The notes beneath the pieces are model-generated. The model saw nothing but the letters and a program-made list of their open reading frames with translations. It was not told the DNA's origin and searched no databases. Positions 33,304 to 44,112 of a stretch of DNA of 64,000 bases are shown piece after piece. Origin of the DNA: Lysobacterales bacterium (GTDB lineage: Bacteria; Pseudomonadota; Gammaproteobacteria; Xanthomonadales; SZUA-36); contig JAKITK010000002.1 of NCBI GenBank assembly GCA_021648125.1, forward strand, positions 1 to 64,000. The letters are read 5' to 3'. The translations under genes and the position numbers were made by a program. Positions within the stretch are counted from its first letter, which is position 1. Each line of letters begins with the position of its first letter.

Positions 33304-36024
33304 TTAATGCGCAGCTTCCCAATTCGCGCCAAAATCAGAATCGACTTTTAATGGCACACTGAGCTCGGCTGCCGCTTCCATGCGTGAAATAACTTCCCGG
33401 GTAAAGTCCTGTAACTGATCTTCTGCTACTTCAAACACCAGCTCATCATGCACTTGCATAATCATCAATGCGGCGGGTTTTTCCGTCTGCATCCATGCAT
33501 CTACACTCAACATGGCGCGTTTAATAATGTCGGCGGCAGTGCCCTGCATAGGTGCGTTAATTGCGGCGCGTTCGGCGGCCTGGCGGCGCATGGGGTTGCG
33601 GGCGTTGATTTCTTTTAACCACAGGCGGCGGCCGAACAGGGTTTCTACATATTCTTGCTGGCGTGCCAGTTCGCGGGTTTTTTCCATAAACTCGAAAACA
33701 CCAGGGTAGCGGGAAAAATAGGTGTCGATATATTCCTGGGCCTCTCCGCGTTTAATATCCAGCTGCTTAGCCAGACCAAAGGCCGACATACCGTACATTA
33801 AACCGAAATTAATGGCCTTGGCAGCGCGGCGTTGATCTTGGCTGACTTCATCCAGACTTACCGCAAAGACTTCAGCAGCGGTGGCGCTGTGGATATCAAG
33901 ATCGTTATGAAAAGCTTCCAGAAGGGTTTTGTCAGCGGATAAATGCGCCATGATGCGTAGTTCGATTTGGGAATAATCACAAGCAAGAATAACCCGGCCC
34001 GGGGGGGCAATAAAGGCTTCACGAATACGCCGGCCTTCAGCGGTACGCACCGGAATGTTTTGCAGATTAGGCTCTGAGGATGACAGCCGCCCGGTCGTTG
34101 CTACGGCCTGGTGGTAGCTGGTGTGTACCCGTCCACTGCGTTCATCAATGCGTTCGGGCAGGGTGTCGGTATAGGTTGATTTTAGTTTGGAAGTGCTGCG
34201 GTATTCGAGGATTAAGCGGGGTAATTCATAATCCTGTCCCAATTCATTCAGCACATCTTCCGCTGTGGATGGTTGTCCTTTCGGGGTTTTACGGATAACT
34301 GGTAATTCCAGTTCTACAAATAAAATATGTTGCAATTGTTTGGGTGAAGCCAGATTAAAGCTGTGGCCGGCCAGCTCATAGGCGCGTTGCTCCTGTTCCA
34401 GCATTTTTTTAGCCAGTTCCTGGCTTTGCACGCGTAGCAATGCACCATCAATCAGCACACCGGTAGTTTCCATCCGCGAGAGTACTGAAATCAGAGGGAT
34501 TTCGATTTCCTGATAGAGTTTTTCCAAGTTGGGGAGCTGTTGTAGTTGCGGCCATAAATGTTGATGCAGTTGCAGGGTAATATCGGCATCTTCGGCGGCA
34601 TAGGGTGCGGCGTTTTCAATTTCCACCTGATCAAAGGTCAGCTGGTTTTTACCCTTGCCGGCGACATCACTGAATTTGATCGTATCCCTGCCGAGATTGC
34701 GCTTGGCTAAGGAATCCATATCGTGGCGGCCGGCGGTGCTGTCTAGAATATAACTTTCCAACATGGTGTCATGGGCAATGCCGTTAAGCTCAATGCCGTG
34801 GTTGAGAAGTACATTACGGTCGTATTTCAGGTGTTGCCCGACTTTGGTTTTACTGGGGTTTTCCAACAAAGGCTTAAAGCGCTGCAAAACCTCATCCCGA
34901 TCCAATTGCTGCGGGCAGCCGGGGTAGTTGTGCGCTAGTGGTAGGTAGGCGGCTTCATTTGCCGTAACCGCAAAGCTGAGACCAACAACTTCTGCCTGCA
35001 TATAGTTCAGGCTGGTGGTTTCGGTATCGAAGGCAAACAACTCGGCTGATTTTAGTTTTTGCAGCCATTGTTCTAGTGTGTCGTTATCTAATATGGTGAT
35101 GTAATCAACATCTGCTGCGGCCTGATCCGGCTGTTTTTCAGTATTCTCGCCCTGTTGCAACTCATCCACCCAACGATGAAAATCATAGCGCTGCAGGATT
35201 TTCAGCAAATCTTTTTCATCCACCGGCTGCATCAATAAATCATTTGCGCTGACATCCAGAGGAACATCCAGTTTGATGGTGGTTAATGCTTGCGATAGCG
35301 GTAACTGCGGCAAGAATTCGCGCAAGTTTTCACCTACCTTGCCCTTGAACTCAGCCGCCCTTGCAATGATTTCATTCACATTGTCATATTGTTGCAGCCA
35401 CTTGACGGCGGTTTTTGCCCCTACCTTGGGAACCCCGGGAATATTGTCGGAAGTGTCGCCTACCAGTGCCAGGTAATCAATGATTTGGTCCGGGCGGACA
35501 CCGAATTTTTCAAGCACAGCATCCGGGGTAAGGCGTGCATTTTTCATCGTGTCCACAAGCGTCACGCTGTTATTCACTAATTGGGCGAGATCCTTATCAC
35601 CGGTAGATACAACACAGCTTAATCCTTGTTTTGCAGCCTCCTCGCATAGTGTGCCAATAACATCGTCTGCCTCAACCCCGCTGATTTCAAGCAGCGGGAA
35701 ACCCATGGCATTAATCAGTTCTTTTAAACCGGTAAGTTGTTCACGCAACTCATCGGGCATGGGTGGACGGTTGGCTTTGTAGTCGGCATATTGCTCATGC
35801 CGGAAGGTTTTACCTTTTGCATCAAACACCACAGCAGCCCGCTGCGGACTGGACTCTTTCAACAATCGGCGCAACATATTGGCCACCCCGTAGATCGCTC
35901 CGGTAGGGTCGCCCTGACTATTGCTCAGTGATGGTAGGGCATGAAACGCCCGGTAGAGATAGGATGAGCCATCGACCAGGTATAAAGTGTTGGAGTTCTC
36001 TGCTGCAGGGGAATTGTTGTTCAT
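33304..36024 (-). CDS. polA: DNA polymerase I
   Basis: The protein has 906 residues. Three domains are complete. The 5'-3' exonuclease occupies residues 1-290 (LVDGSSYLYRAFHALP, GVEADDVIGTL, STGDKDLAQLV, GDTSDNIPGVPKVG). The 3'-5' proofreading domain follows from about residue 310 (FAFDTETTSLNY). The polymerase domain has ACDYSQIELRIMAHLS, RRAAKAINFGLMYGMS and MQVHDELVFEV. It serves repair and Okazaki fragment processing. The gene is divergent from the DUF2782 gene across 77 bp. Confidence 0.97.
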   Translation of the reverse strand: MNNNSPAAENSNTLYLVDGSSYLYRAFHALPSLSNSQGDPTGAIYGVANMLRRLLKESSPQRAAVVFDAKGKTFRHEQYADYKANRPPMPDELREQLTGLKELINAMGFPLLEISGVEADDVIGTLCEEAAKQGLSCVVSTGDKDLAQLVNNSVTLVDTMKNARLTPDAVLEKFGVRPDQIIDYLALVGDTSDNIPGVPKVGAKTAVKWLQQYDNVNEIIARAAEFKGKVGENLREFLPQLPLSQALTTIKLDVPLDVSANDLLMQPVDEKDLLKILQRYDFHRWVDELQQGENTEKQPDQAAADVDYITILDNDTLEQWLQKLKSAELFAFDTETTSLNYMQAEVVGLSFAVTANEAAYLPLAHNYPGCPQQLDRDEVLQRFKPLLENPSKTKVGQHLKYDRNVLLNHGIELNGIAHDTMLESYILDSTAGRHDMDSLAKRNLGRDTIKFSDVAGKGKNQLTFDQVEIENAAPYAAEDADITLQLHQHLWPQLQQLPNLEKLYQEIEIPLISVLSRMETTGVLIDGALLRVQSQELAKKMLEQEQRAYELAGHSFNLASPKQLQHILFVELELPVIRKTPKGQPSTAEDVLNELGQDYELPRLILEYRSTSKLKSTYTDTLPERIDERSGRVHTSYHQAVATTGRLSSSEPNLQNIPVRTAEGRRIREAFIAPPGRVILACDYSQIELRIMAHLSADKTLLEAFHNDLDIHSATAAEVFAVSLDEVSQDQRRAAKAINFGLMYGMSAFGLAKQLDIKRGEAQEYIDTYFSRYPGVFEFMEKTRELARQQEYVETLFGRRLWLKEINARNPMRRQAAERAAINAPMQGTAADIIKRAMLSVDAWMQTEKPAALMIMQVHDELVFEVAEDQLQDFTREVISRMEAAAELSVPLKVDSDFGANWEAAH

Positions 36025-36101
36025 AGAATATTTGCCGTCTGTGGTATTCTTAGCTTAGAAATGATTTTACTCCATAGATTTTACCCCACAGGGCAGCCGC
36101 T

Positions 36102-36470
36102 ATGCAGAACACTCGGAAATTAATATTACTATTCTTTGGCGCAGTTTTGTTTCTGTTGTCCACTTCCGCACAAGCGCAGGAAAACAAAACTTTCGAAAAA
36201 GCACCGCCACCACCGCCGATTCCTGAGCCCCTACCACCTAAAGTTCGTGGTAATGAAGAACCACCCGTCGTTAGCATCCGTACCGAGGAAGGTAAAACTA
36301 TTGAGGAATATCGGCAAAACGGCAAACTTTATATGGTTAAAATCACACCGATGAAAGGCGTTTCTTACTATTACATGGACCTGGATGGTGATGGCAACCT
36401 GGAATTACAGCCGCATGAGGACGGACTTAACCCTATTGCTCCGGCAATGTGGAGGCTCAAAGAATGGTAG
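36102..36470 (+). CDS. DUF2782 family secreted protein
   Basis: The protein has 122 residues with a signal peptide (residues 1-25, ending AQAQ). A proline-rich stretch (KAPPPPPIPEPLPPK) precedes the conserved domain VSIRTEEGKTIEEYRQNGKLYMVKITPMKGVSYYYMDLDGDG. Proteins of this family are regularly encoded next to polA in Pseudomonadales and relatives. It is periplasmic and its function is unknown. Confidence 0.85.
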   Translation: MQNTRKLILLFFGAVLFLLSTSAQAQENKTFEKAPPPPPIPEPLPPKVRGNEEPPVVSIRTEEGKTIEEYRQNGKLYMVKITPMKGVSYYYMDLDGDGNLELQPHEDGLNPIAPAMWRLKEW

Positions 36471-36496
36471 TTGTCCTCTAGTGTGCCGCTGTAAGA

Positions 36497-36988
36497 ATGG
36501 AAATTTTAGCCAACATTATTAATAAAATTGGCCGTAGTATTGCCTGGCTCGTGCTGGCAATGGTGCTGCTGATTTTTCTAATTGTGCTTGGTCGCTATGT
36601 ATTTAATGCAGGCTCGATTGCGATACAGGAAGCTGCCACATACTTGCATGCCATGGTATTTATGTTAGCGGCAGCCTGGACACTTTCTGAAGACGGGCAT
36701 GTACGCGTAGATATTTTTTATCGCGATGCCAGCCCCCGGCATAAAGCCTGGGTTAATTTTCTGGGTAGTCTGGTTTTTCTACTGCCTTTCGCCATCTTTA
36801 TATTAGTCACTAGCTGGAATTATGTCGCCGCTTCCTGGGCCGTGTATGAGGGTTCGCGTGAAGCGGGAGGTTTGCCGCTGGTGTGGCTGCTTAAATCTTT
36901 GATGCCGCTGTTTGCTCTACTGCTGATCAGTCAGGGTTTGTTGCTCGCATTAAAATCTTTAGACCAAATTCGCATCTCTAGCCCTTGA
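36497..36988 (+). CDS. TRAP transporter small permease (DctQ type), apparently orphan
   Basis: The protein has 163 residues with four membrane helices. The family pattern VLGRYVFNAGSIAIQEAATYLHAMVFMLAAAWTLSEDGHVRVDIFY matches DctQ, the small membrane subunit of TRAP carriers for organic acids. A working carrier also needs the large permease DctM and the binding protein DctP. Neither lies next to it: downstream is an opposing DUF998 gene whose end overlaps it by 11 bp. The partners may be elsewhere in the genome, or the gene may be a survivor of a lost operon. The protein itself looks full length. Confidence 0.85.
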   Translation: MEILANIINKIGRSIAWLVLAMVLLIFLIVLGRYVFNAGSIAIQEAATYLHAMVFMLAAAWTLSEDGHVRVDIFYRDASPRHKAWVNFLGSLVFLLPFAIFILVTSWNYVAASWAVYEGSREAGGLPLVWLLKSLMPLFALLLISQGLLLALKSLDQIRISSP

Positions 36989-37697
36989 GTAAATTTGATT
37001 CTGATCTTTCACCGGTAACTTTCAACAAGGGCGTTGACCCGCCCTCTCTTTTATGTCGTTCCATTGCAAGCTCTGTGTTGTCGGTGTTCTGGTGGTTTAG
37101 CGGCCGGATTAGCTGATTAATTATCCAGATTTCCCAGAGCATAAAAGCGCCCAGAGCTGACCGTTCTGCCAAACCCAGCATTACGCCGTTATCTTCGGCG
37201 ACTAGAAACCACACCACAGCCAACGCTGAAATAATCGCTAGTGACAATGAAATGTATTTTTGTTGCTGCCAATGGTGATTGCGATCCCGGGCAAAGGCTA
37301 CTGAAAATATAAAAAAAGATATAAGTTCGAGCACAAAGGCACCGCTGGCCAAGGTTCTGTGGATGCGCCCGCTTAGAGTGACCGCTGCTCCAATGGGGTC
37401 AATCGGGAACATCGCGGTTAGCAAAATGCCAACCGCGGCTGCTGCAAACAGGCTGACTGCCCAGTCGCGCAAGCGCCCGGGCTGTAGCACTGCCCGCAAT
37501 CCAAAAGCCAGTGCCAAGTTACCCAGGCCATGCACAAAAGCACCAAAACCGAATAACCAGCCCTGCGGCTCATTCGCCAGATAGCTGACATAATCATCTA
37601 CCCAGTTAATCTCAACACTGAGTATGTGCAGCATTGTGATTGATAGCAGGAATGTACTAAGCCCGACCAGGGCGATCAGTCCGAAATAGCGTTGCAT
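36978..37697 (-). CDS. DUF998 family membrane protein
   Basis: The protein has 239 residues with six or more hydrophobic helices. The family features are visible: DDYVSYLANEPQGWLFGFGAFVHGLGNLALAFGL, then AMFPIDP and GRIHRTLASGAFV. The last 30 residues are hydrophilic and run into the convergent TRAP gene end. The function of the family is unknown. Confidence 0.8.
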   Translation of the reverse strand: MQRYFGLIALVGLSTFLLSITMLHILSVEINWVDDYVSYLANEPQGWLFGFGAFVHGLGNLALAFGLRAVLQPGRLRDWAVSLFAAAAVGILLTAMFPIDPIGAAVTLSGRIHRTLASGAFVLELISFFIFSVAFARDRNHHWQQQKYISLSLAIISALAVVWFLVAEDNGVMLGLAERSALGAFMLWEIWIINQLIRPLNHQNTDNTELAMERHKREGGSTPLLKVTGERSESNLLKG

Positions 37698-37717
37698 TAT
37701 TCTGAGTGACCTGCTTC

Positions 37718-38200
37718 TTAATGATGGTTTTGCGCATCCATACCGGGTTTTGTTTTCATCTCAGATGGCATCATTTTAGAACACTTGGCATGCATCTTCA
37801 TCATCGACTTCATTTCCGGGTTTTTCATCATTGCCTGCATGTCTTCCTTACTCATGCCCTCAGAATTCAACATGGTTTGCATCATTTTAATGTGCTTTTC
37901 CATGCGTGCTTTCATTTCCGGATTAGCCATCATTTTTTGCATATCCATAGCAGAATTCATATCAGAACCCATATCCGAATTCATAGGCATGGTTTGCATC
38001 ATGGCTGTCATCATTTGATCTCTCATTTCAGGGTTGGCAGCGATAGTATTCATCAACTTGGTGCGTGATTCAGAATCAGCCATCATGCCTGACATATAGC
38101 CCTCGCTGTCTTGTTGATGTTGGTGGTCTTGTGCCAATACTGTACTTGCAGTAATAGCTGCCAGAATTGTTGCTAATAAAAACAAGTTTAATTTTTTCAT
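37718..38200 (-). CDS. Secreted methionine-rich protein, possibly metal binding
   Basis: The protein has 160 residues, starting at the ATG at 38200 after GGAG. A signal peptide (MKKLNLFLLATILAAITASTVLAQ) is followed by a mature chain with about 30 Met, spaced as MxxM and MMxxM, plus His at both ends (DHQHQQ, QNHH) and one Cys. Repeated units NPEMR/KDQMM, NPEMKARM and NPEMKSMMKM recur. Met/His-rich periplasmic proteins commonly bind Cu(I) or Ag(I). The neighbouring YHS, DUF5676 and DUF2933 genes support a metal-handling role, which remains inference. Confidence 0.75.
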   Translation of the reverse strand: MKKLNLFLLATILAAITASTVLAQDHQHQQDSEGYMSGMMADSESRTKLMNTIAANPEMRDQMMTAMMQTMPMNSDMGSDMNSAMDMQKMMANPEMKARMEKHIKMMQTMLNSEGMSKEDMQAMMKNPEMKSMMKMHAKCSKMMPSEMKTKPGMDAQNHH

Positions 38201-38267
38201 AATATTATTCTCCAATAGATAATTTTAAATTTCCCAGCGAGCTTATAAACAAGCCCGCTGGTAGTGC

Positions 38268-38474
38268 CTAAGCTGGGTTGCCAGGCGGCATGCCATGTTG
38301 GCGATGTTGGTGAAGATACTGTTGTGGTTCCGCATCAAAGGCCTGTCGACATGAATGGGCGCAGAAATAATAAGTTTTGCCCTTGTATTCACTAGTATCA
38401 GCGGCGCTTAGATAGCTCACTTCCATACCACAAACCGGGTCTTTATAAGTTTGCTCATGACTTGCTCTTTTCAT
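38268..38474 (-). CDS. YHS-domain protein
   Basis: The 68 residues consist almost only of a YHS domain: KDPVCGMEVSYLSAADTSEYKGKTYYFCAHSCRQAFDAEPQQYL. The Cys pair arrangement (DPVCGM, YFCAHSC) is that of metal-binding YHS modules linked to copper P-type ATPases and mercury or copper resistance loci. Its start overlaps the DUF5676 stop by one base, so the genes are translationally coupled. Confidence 0.9.
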   Translation of the reverse strand: MKRASHEQTYKDPVCGMEVSYLSAADTSEYKGKTYYFCAHSCRQAFDAEPQQYLHQHRQHGMPPGNPA

Positions 38475-38749
38475 TACATTGCTCCTCGGGGGTCATTGCC
38501 CCAGCGTTTATGCACGAAGTTATAGATCGGAACATAGACTATTCCGATGTAAAAACCCCACAGGAAGCTTTCTATCAGCCCAAGCGGGAAACTCCACCAG
38601 GTCAGCCATTTGAATCCCGGCAAGACCATTTCAAGAAACCCATGCATATGCACAGCCTGCGGTGTAAGCAGCCCCCAGGTGACGCAAATAATAAAAGACA
38701 CGGCGGTAGTTAAGCCGAGCGACCAAGATATAATTTTCCAATTCAACAT
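38474..38749 (-). CDS. DUF5676 family membrane protein
   Basis: The protein has 91 residues with two membrane spans: about 8-28 (SLGLTTAVSFIICVTWGLL) and 52-78 (WWSFPLGLIESFLWGFYIGIVYVPIYNFVHKRW). This matches DUF5676 small membrane proteins, often found beside YHS and copper efflux genes. It starts 3 bp after the DUF2933 stop. The function is unknown; membrane-bound assistance in metal handling is suggested by context. Confidence 0.78.
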   Translation of the reverse strand: MLNWKIISWSLGLTTAVSFIICVTWGLLTPQAVHMHGFLEMVLPGFKWLTWWSFPLGLIESFLWGFYIGIVYVPIYNFVHKRWGNDPRGAM

Positions 38750-38752
38750 GAT

Positions 38753-38911
38753 TCACATCCTCTTTTTAGTGTTGTCGTCAGGATGTTTGCTAACGACAGA
38801 GTCGTGTTTACGGGAGCCGTGGGATTTTCCATGCCCGTGTCCGAAAAAGTGCATTCCGACACATGCCAGCAAAATTAAAATAATAAAAGAATTACCAATT
38901 AACCAATCCAT
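38753..38911 (-). CDS. DUF2933-like small membrane protein
   Basis: The 52 residues start at the ATG at 38911 with a strong GGAGGA site. The N-terminal helix (DWLIGNSFIILILLACVGMHFF) is followed by a His/Gly/Lys-rich tail (GHGHGKSHGSRKHD). That pattern, a short helix with a nearby Cys/Met-His and a HGHG tail, is typical of DUF2933 proteins in metal resistance clusters. It leads the DUF2933-DUF5676-YHS operon. Confidence 0.72.
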   Translation of the reverse strand: MDWLIGNSFIILILLACVGMHFFGHGHGKSHGSRKHDSVVSKHPDDNTKKRM

Positions 38912-38988
38912 AATGTTGTTCCTCCAAAAAGTGACTAATTTACCCGGGTAAAAAGGGTATCCAGAAAATTCGTCAGATCAGCAGGGTT

Positions 38989-39453
38989 TTAAAGCAGATA
39001 GGATTGATGCAGGTCGATAATGGCAGGGCCAGGAGGGAAATTTTCGGGCGCTGTAGCCTGCAAAAAAGCGTTAAGGTCAAAATGACTTTTGACAAGTAGT
39101 GCGGTATTTGAAGTTAATGCCGCAAACTTTTCAGCATTGGTTTTTTGTTCAAATGCTGCTGCGCTATCCAGGCTAACAACAGCAATCGATTGGGAACACA
39201 TTTTTCCCGCAAGACAATTACAGTCTTGGCAGTCGAATGCCGGGCTTTGGCATGTCCTAGCGGTATCAGTGTTGTGCTCAATATGGGTCGTTTGAGTAGT
39301 GCTCGGATCGGAATAACCGGAATCGGTAGGGTCGATAGAACCAGCCATCAAGCAAGACTGAGCCAGTACGGAAAGCCAAACAACAGACAAAAACAGGCCG
39401 ATGTACCGTCGCCAGGGTTTTAAAGTCTTAAATTTTGTGGCTCGCTGTTGCAT
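38989..39453 (-). CDS. Cysteine-containing secreted protein near metal cluster
   Basis: The protein has about 154 residues if the ATG at 39453 is used. The N-terminus has a basic stretch and a hydrophobic helix (YIGLFLSVVWLSVLAQSCLMAG) that looks like a signal peptide or lipobox-like end. The mature part has a CQSPAFDCQDCNCLAGKMC cluster (five Cys in about 19 residues), suggesting metal or disulphide chemistry. No family is recognised. It is transcribed in the same direction as the DUF2933-YHS operon, about 80 bp upstream of it. Confidence 0.6.
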   Translation of the reverse strand: MQQRATKFKTLKPWRRYIGLFLSVVWLSVLAQSCLMAGSIDPTDSGYSDPSTTQTTHIEHNTDTARTCQSPAFDCQDCNCLAGKMCSQSIAVVSLDSAAAFEQKTNAEKFAALTSNTALLVKSHFDLNAFLQATAPENFPPGPAIIDLHQSYLL

Positions 39454-39521
39454 AAAATAGAAAAGTTCTCCTGCTGTCTCGAACAATCAGACCTTCAAAT
39501 GACAGATAAGTTCTGTTTGAC

Positions 39522-39725
39522 TTGGGTCAAGCAGATAAAGCAGATAAAGCTTTTAGGCGGATACGGCAAGCTGGCTTTTTCGCTGGCCTTGCCGGGGCCT
39601 TTATCTCTCAACAGATGGGCTATCACGACGGCGGTTTGAACAACTATTTTACCTACGCAGCCGGAGCGACTTTTGGCGGTGCCATTGGTGGTATGATTCG
39701 CAAGCGTCAGGGTAAGGTCAGTTAG
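39522..39725 (+). CDS. Possible small membrane protein
   Basis: The frame gives GFFAGLAGAFISQQMGYHDGG and YFTYAAGATFGGAIGGMIRKRQ, two glycine-rich helices of the glycine-zipper sort. Only TTG (39522) or CTG (39513) starts are available and no clear ribosome site is seen. A tandem GCAGATAAA duplication at the N-terminus may have displaced the true start. It could be a real gene, a decayed one or chance. The rest of 39726-39858 shows nothing beyond a ribosome site for the next gene. Confidence 0.35.
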   Translation: MGQADKADKAFRRIRQAGFFAGLAGAFISQQMGYHDGGLNNYFTYAAGATFGGAIGGMIRKRQGKVS

Positions 39726-39858
39726 TTTCCAGAGCAGTTAATTTAGAGTTTTCTAATAAAAAACAAAGCATCCCAGACAACTACCGGCTGTGGTGGTTTT
39801 ATGAATATTATTCCGGTATCAGAGGCAGGCTCCATTAGCCAAAGCCAGAGGTGAGTTT

Positions 39859-41049
39859 ATGTCCAAAATCACAGAAGCACTTTGCGCAGATGAAGCACTG
39901 AAGGCACAAAAACTGGCGCGCAAGCTGATTGCAGAGCATGCATCACCATGGCAACAGCCAGGCCTTCAGGAATATTGCAGAATGCGCTGGACCAGCCGCT
40001 TTTTGACGGCAGCGGAACAAAACAAAAAAGCTATGGGTGCCGCTGGGCGAGCAGCCAAAAAAGAACCGCGCGAGGCATTACTGCGGCGCTTTTTAAGTGG
40101 CCACGACTTTGATGTGCCGCTTTATGATGCACCTCTCGAACGGGTTAAAACCGATGTAACTTTTTTGTTTGTGCCGGGCATGCTCAATGGAATGCTGCCG
40201 GTACGCGCCTTTGTGCCCGCGATGGAGACAGTTGCAGCCCAGACTGGCATTCGTTTTTTGCGCGCTGATGTGCATCCGCTTGCGACCCCTGATGCCAACT
40301 CGGTGGATATCGCACGGGCCATAGAAGAAGGTGTAGGCTTGGACTCTGGTGGCAGGATAATCCCCAAGGTGCAACGCCAGCCGGTGACCGGAAAGATTGT
40401 GCTTATGGGTTATTCTAAAGGCATGCCCGATATCACCGCATTTTTGGTGAATTACCCAGAGCTGGCTGAACGCGTTGTGGCAGTAATTAGTTGGGCGGGT
40501 GCCAATGGTGGTGCATATGCTGCCGATAGCGCGCCGACCGAGTTGTTGTCCATGGTTGAGGTCAGCGATCACAAACAATTGCAAACTTTGCTGCATTTAG
40601 TCGGGATGGTACCACTTGCCGGTAATTACCAGCCCCTGCGCCGGTCCGAAGAAGCCAGACCGGGTGCGTGCTTTGCTGCACTGCAGACCGCTGCACGGGA
40701 GGCTTTTTGGAAGGCGCACAGCACAACTCTAGATGACCTCGGTATTCCGTTTTTCACTTTTGCTGGTTGCGAGTCACCTCTGAGTGTGCCCTGGTTCCAA
40801 CTTAAAGACAGTTTGTCCTTGCTGACTCACTCAGCGGAAAACGATATGCAGCTTACCCGGGCGCAAGCTAATGTGCCCTTGGCCAATCGGGTCGAGATGC
40901 CCTTGTTACACGGGCATCACTGGGATCTTTCATATCCCGCATTTCCGATGCTCTGGAGCGGTGGTTCGCGCAAACTTTCCCACCCTTTCCCCAAGTCTGC
41001 CGCACTCGGTGCGCATGTCGGGCTACTGGCTGATCTCGGTTTGTGGTGA
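39859..41049 (+). CDS. Alpha/beta-hydrolase-fold protein of unknown substrate
   Basis: The protein has 396 residues and no signal peptide, so it is probably cytosolic. After a helical N-terminus of about 100 residues, VTFLFVPGMLNGMLPV resembles the oxyanion strand. The nucleophile elbow appears as KIVLMGYSKGMPDITAFL (GYSKG). A candidate catalytic His lies in LLHGHHWDLSYP near residue 350, and VVAVISWAGANGG follows the nucleophile helix. It may be an esterase or lipase-like hydrolase; the substrate cannot be told. It stands alone between the metal-linked genes and aroE, which converges on it. Confidence 0.7.
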   Translation: MSKITEALCADEALKAQKLARKLIAEHASPWQQPGLQEYCRMRWTSRFLTAAEQNKKAMGAAGRAAKKEPREALLRRFLSGHDFDVPLYDAPLERVKTDVTFLFVPGMLNGMLPVRAFVPAMETVAAQTGIRFLRADVHPLATPDANSVDIARAIEEGVGLDSGGRIIPKVQRQPVTGKIVLMGYSKGMPDITAFLVNYPELAERVVAVISWAGANGGAYAADSAPTELLSMVEVSDHKQLQTLLHLVGMVPLAGNYQPLRRSEEARPGACFAALQTAAREAFWKAHSTTLDDLGIPFFTFAGCESPLSVPWFQLKDSLSLLTHSAENDMQLTRAQANVPLANRVEMPLLHGHHWDLSYPAFPMLWSGGSRKLSHPFPKSAALGAHVGLLADLGLW

Positions 41050-41074
41050 TTTAGCAGGTTGCTGCCCACCAAAC

Positions 41075-41908
41075 TTAACTCTTCTGGCGAAGCTTTGCTC
41101 GCAAGTCACTCAGCACGGCCTGAGTTTCTGGCGATTGACCTGTCCATAAAGTAAACGCCAGTGCTGCTTGCTCTACCAGCATTCCAAGACCATCACGGTA
41201 ACGGATGCCGTTGTTGTCACACCAGTTTTTTAGTGGTTGGGCAGCCGTGCCGTAATTGAGGTCGTACAAAAGTGCTTCGGGATTAAATAATCCCGGAAAT
41301 AATTCCGGGTGTTTGCCCTGATGGCCGATGGAGGTGGCGTTGACCAGCAAGTCAAATTTGGGCAGACCTGGTTGGCGCAGTTGTTGCAGACTAATACTGC
41401 GAAAGTTTGGGTTTAGTTGCTGCTGAAGTAAGCCTGCGGCTTTCTCCGGGCTGCGGTTGGCGATAACCAGCGTATCTGGAGATTGCGCAAGTATAATCGG
41501 AGTGATACCGGCTGCCGCACCGCCGGCCCCAATAATTGCAACCGACTTCCCCTTGATGCTTACATCTGCCCGGGTAAGATCTTTCAGCCACCCCAGACCA
41601 TCGGTGTTATCTGCAAAGACACCGTTTTGCTGGAAAACTAAAGTATTGGCGGCACCGGCTGTTCCAGCGGCTGTTGATAATGTATCGGCTATGTTATGTG
41701 CCGGGACTTTTAACGGTACGGTGATATTGCAGCCGCGGGCACCGAGCGATTGCAGCTGTCCCAGTTGCTCTGGGAATGTTTTCTCGGTGGAAACAATCAG
41801 CTTATAATTGAGTTTCAGCCCATATTGATCGGCAAAAGCCTGATGGATTTCCGGCGACAAGCTATGTGCTACCGGATTACCGAATAAGGCCAGATGCAGC
41901 GTTTCCAA
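41075..41908 (-). CDS. aroE: Shikimate dehydrogenase, probable TTG start
   Basis: AroE reduces 3-dehydroshikimate with NADPH in aromatic amino acid synthesis. The TTG at 41908, with AGGA about 10 bases upstream, gives 277 residues starting LETLHLALFGNPVAHSLSPEIHQ, matching the family N-terminus. The longer open frame would start inside hemB. Substrate site residues are seen in NITVPLK, DNTDGLGW and the NADP loop GAGGAAAG. ANRSPEKA and YDLNYGTAAQPL complete it. It lies 7 bp after hemB. Confidence 0.93.
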   Translation of the reverse strand: METLHLALFGNPVAHSLSPEIHQAFADQYGLKLNYKLIVSTEKTFPEQLGQLQSLGARGCNITVPLKVPAHNIADTLSTAAGTAGAANTLVFQQNGVFADNTDGLGWLKDLTRADVSIKGKSVAIIGAGGAAAGITPIILAQSPDTLVIANRSPEKAAGLLQQQLNPNFRSISLQQLRQPGLPKFDLLVNATSIGHQGKHPELFPGLFNPEALLYDLNYGTAAQPLKNWCDNNGIRYRDGLGMLVEQAALAFTLWTGQSPETQAVLSDLRAKLRQKS

Positions 41909-41915
41909 GTGCTGA

Positions 41916-43824
<1,909 letters not shown>

Positions 43825-43857
43825 CGGAAGGTAATGTTTTTAGCGGCATAACGGCTA

Positions 43858-43888
43858 TAAAAAAACCCGCTAGCCGGCAGGTTTTTTT
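43858..43888 (-). terminator. Terminator after rpmG
   Basis: AAAAACC pairs with GGTTTTT through an imperfect GC-rich centre (CGCTAGCCGGC). On the minus strand, the rpmG sense, it ends in seven T residues. It lies 42 bp past the rpmG stop and before mutM. Confidence 0.65.
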
Positions 43889-43930
43889 AAAACATATTTT
43901 TTTAGAACCTGGGTAAACCATCAAGCTAAA

Positions 43931-44086
43931 TTACTTGATTTTGGCTTCCTTATAGATGACATGCTTACGCACCCGTGGGTCGTATTTTTTGTATTCCATC
44001 TTTTCAGGGGTGTTCTTTTTGTTTTTGTCGGTAGTGTAATAATGACCGGTACCGGCTGAAGACACTAATTTAATTTTATCACGCAT
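43931..44086 (-). CDS. rpmG: 50S ribosomal protein L33
   Basis: The 51 residues start [24 protein letters not shown] and end [16 protein letters not shown], matching L33. The sequence has no zinc-binding CxxC pairs, so it is the zinc-independent form. A GGAG site precedes the ATG at 44086. It follows rpmB by 26 bp, the usual rpmB-rpmG pair. Confidence 0.95.
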   Translation of the reverse strand: MRDKIKLVSSAGTGHYYTTDKNKKNTPEKMEYKKYDPRVRKHVIYKEAKIK

Positions 44087-44112
44087 ATTATACTCTCCTG
44101 TTTAACCGGAAT

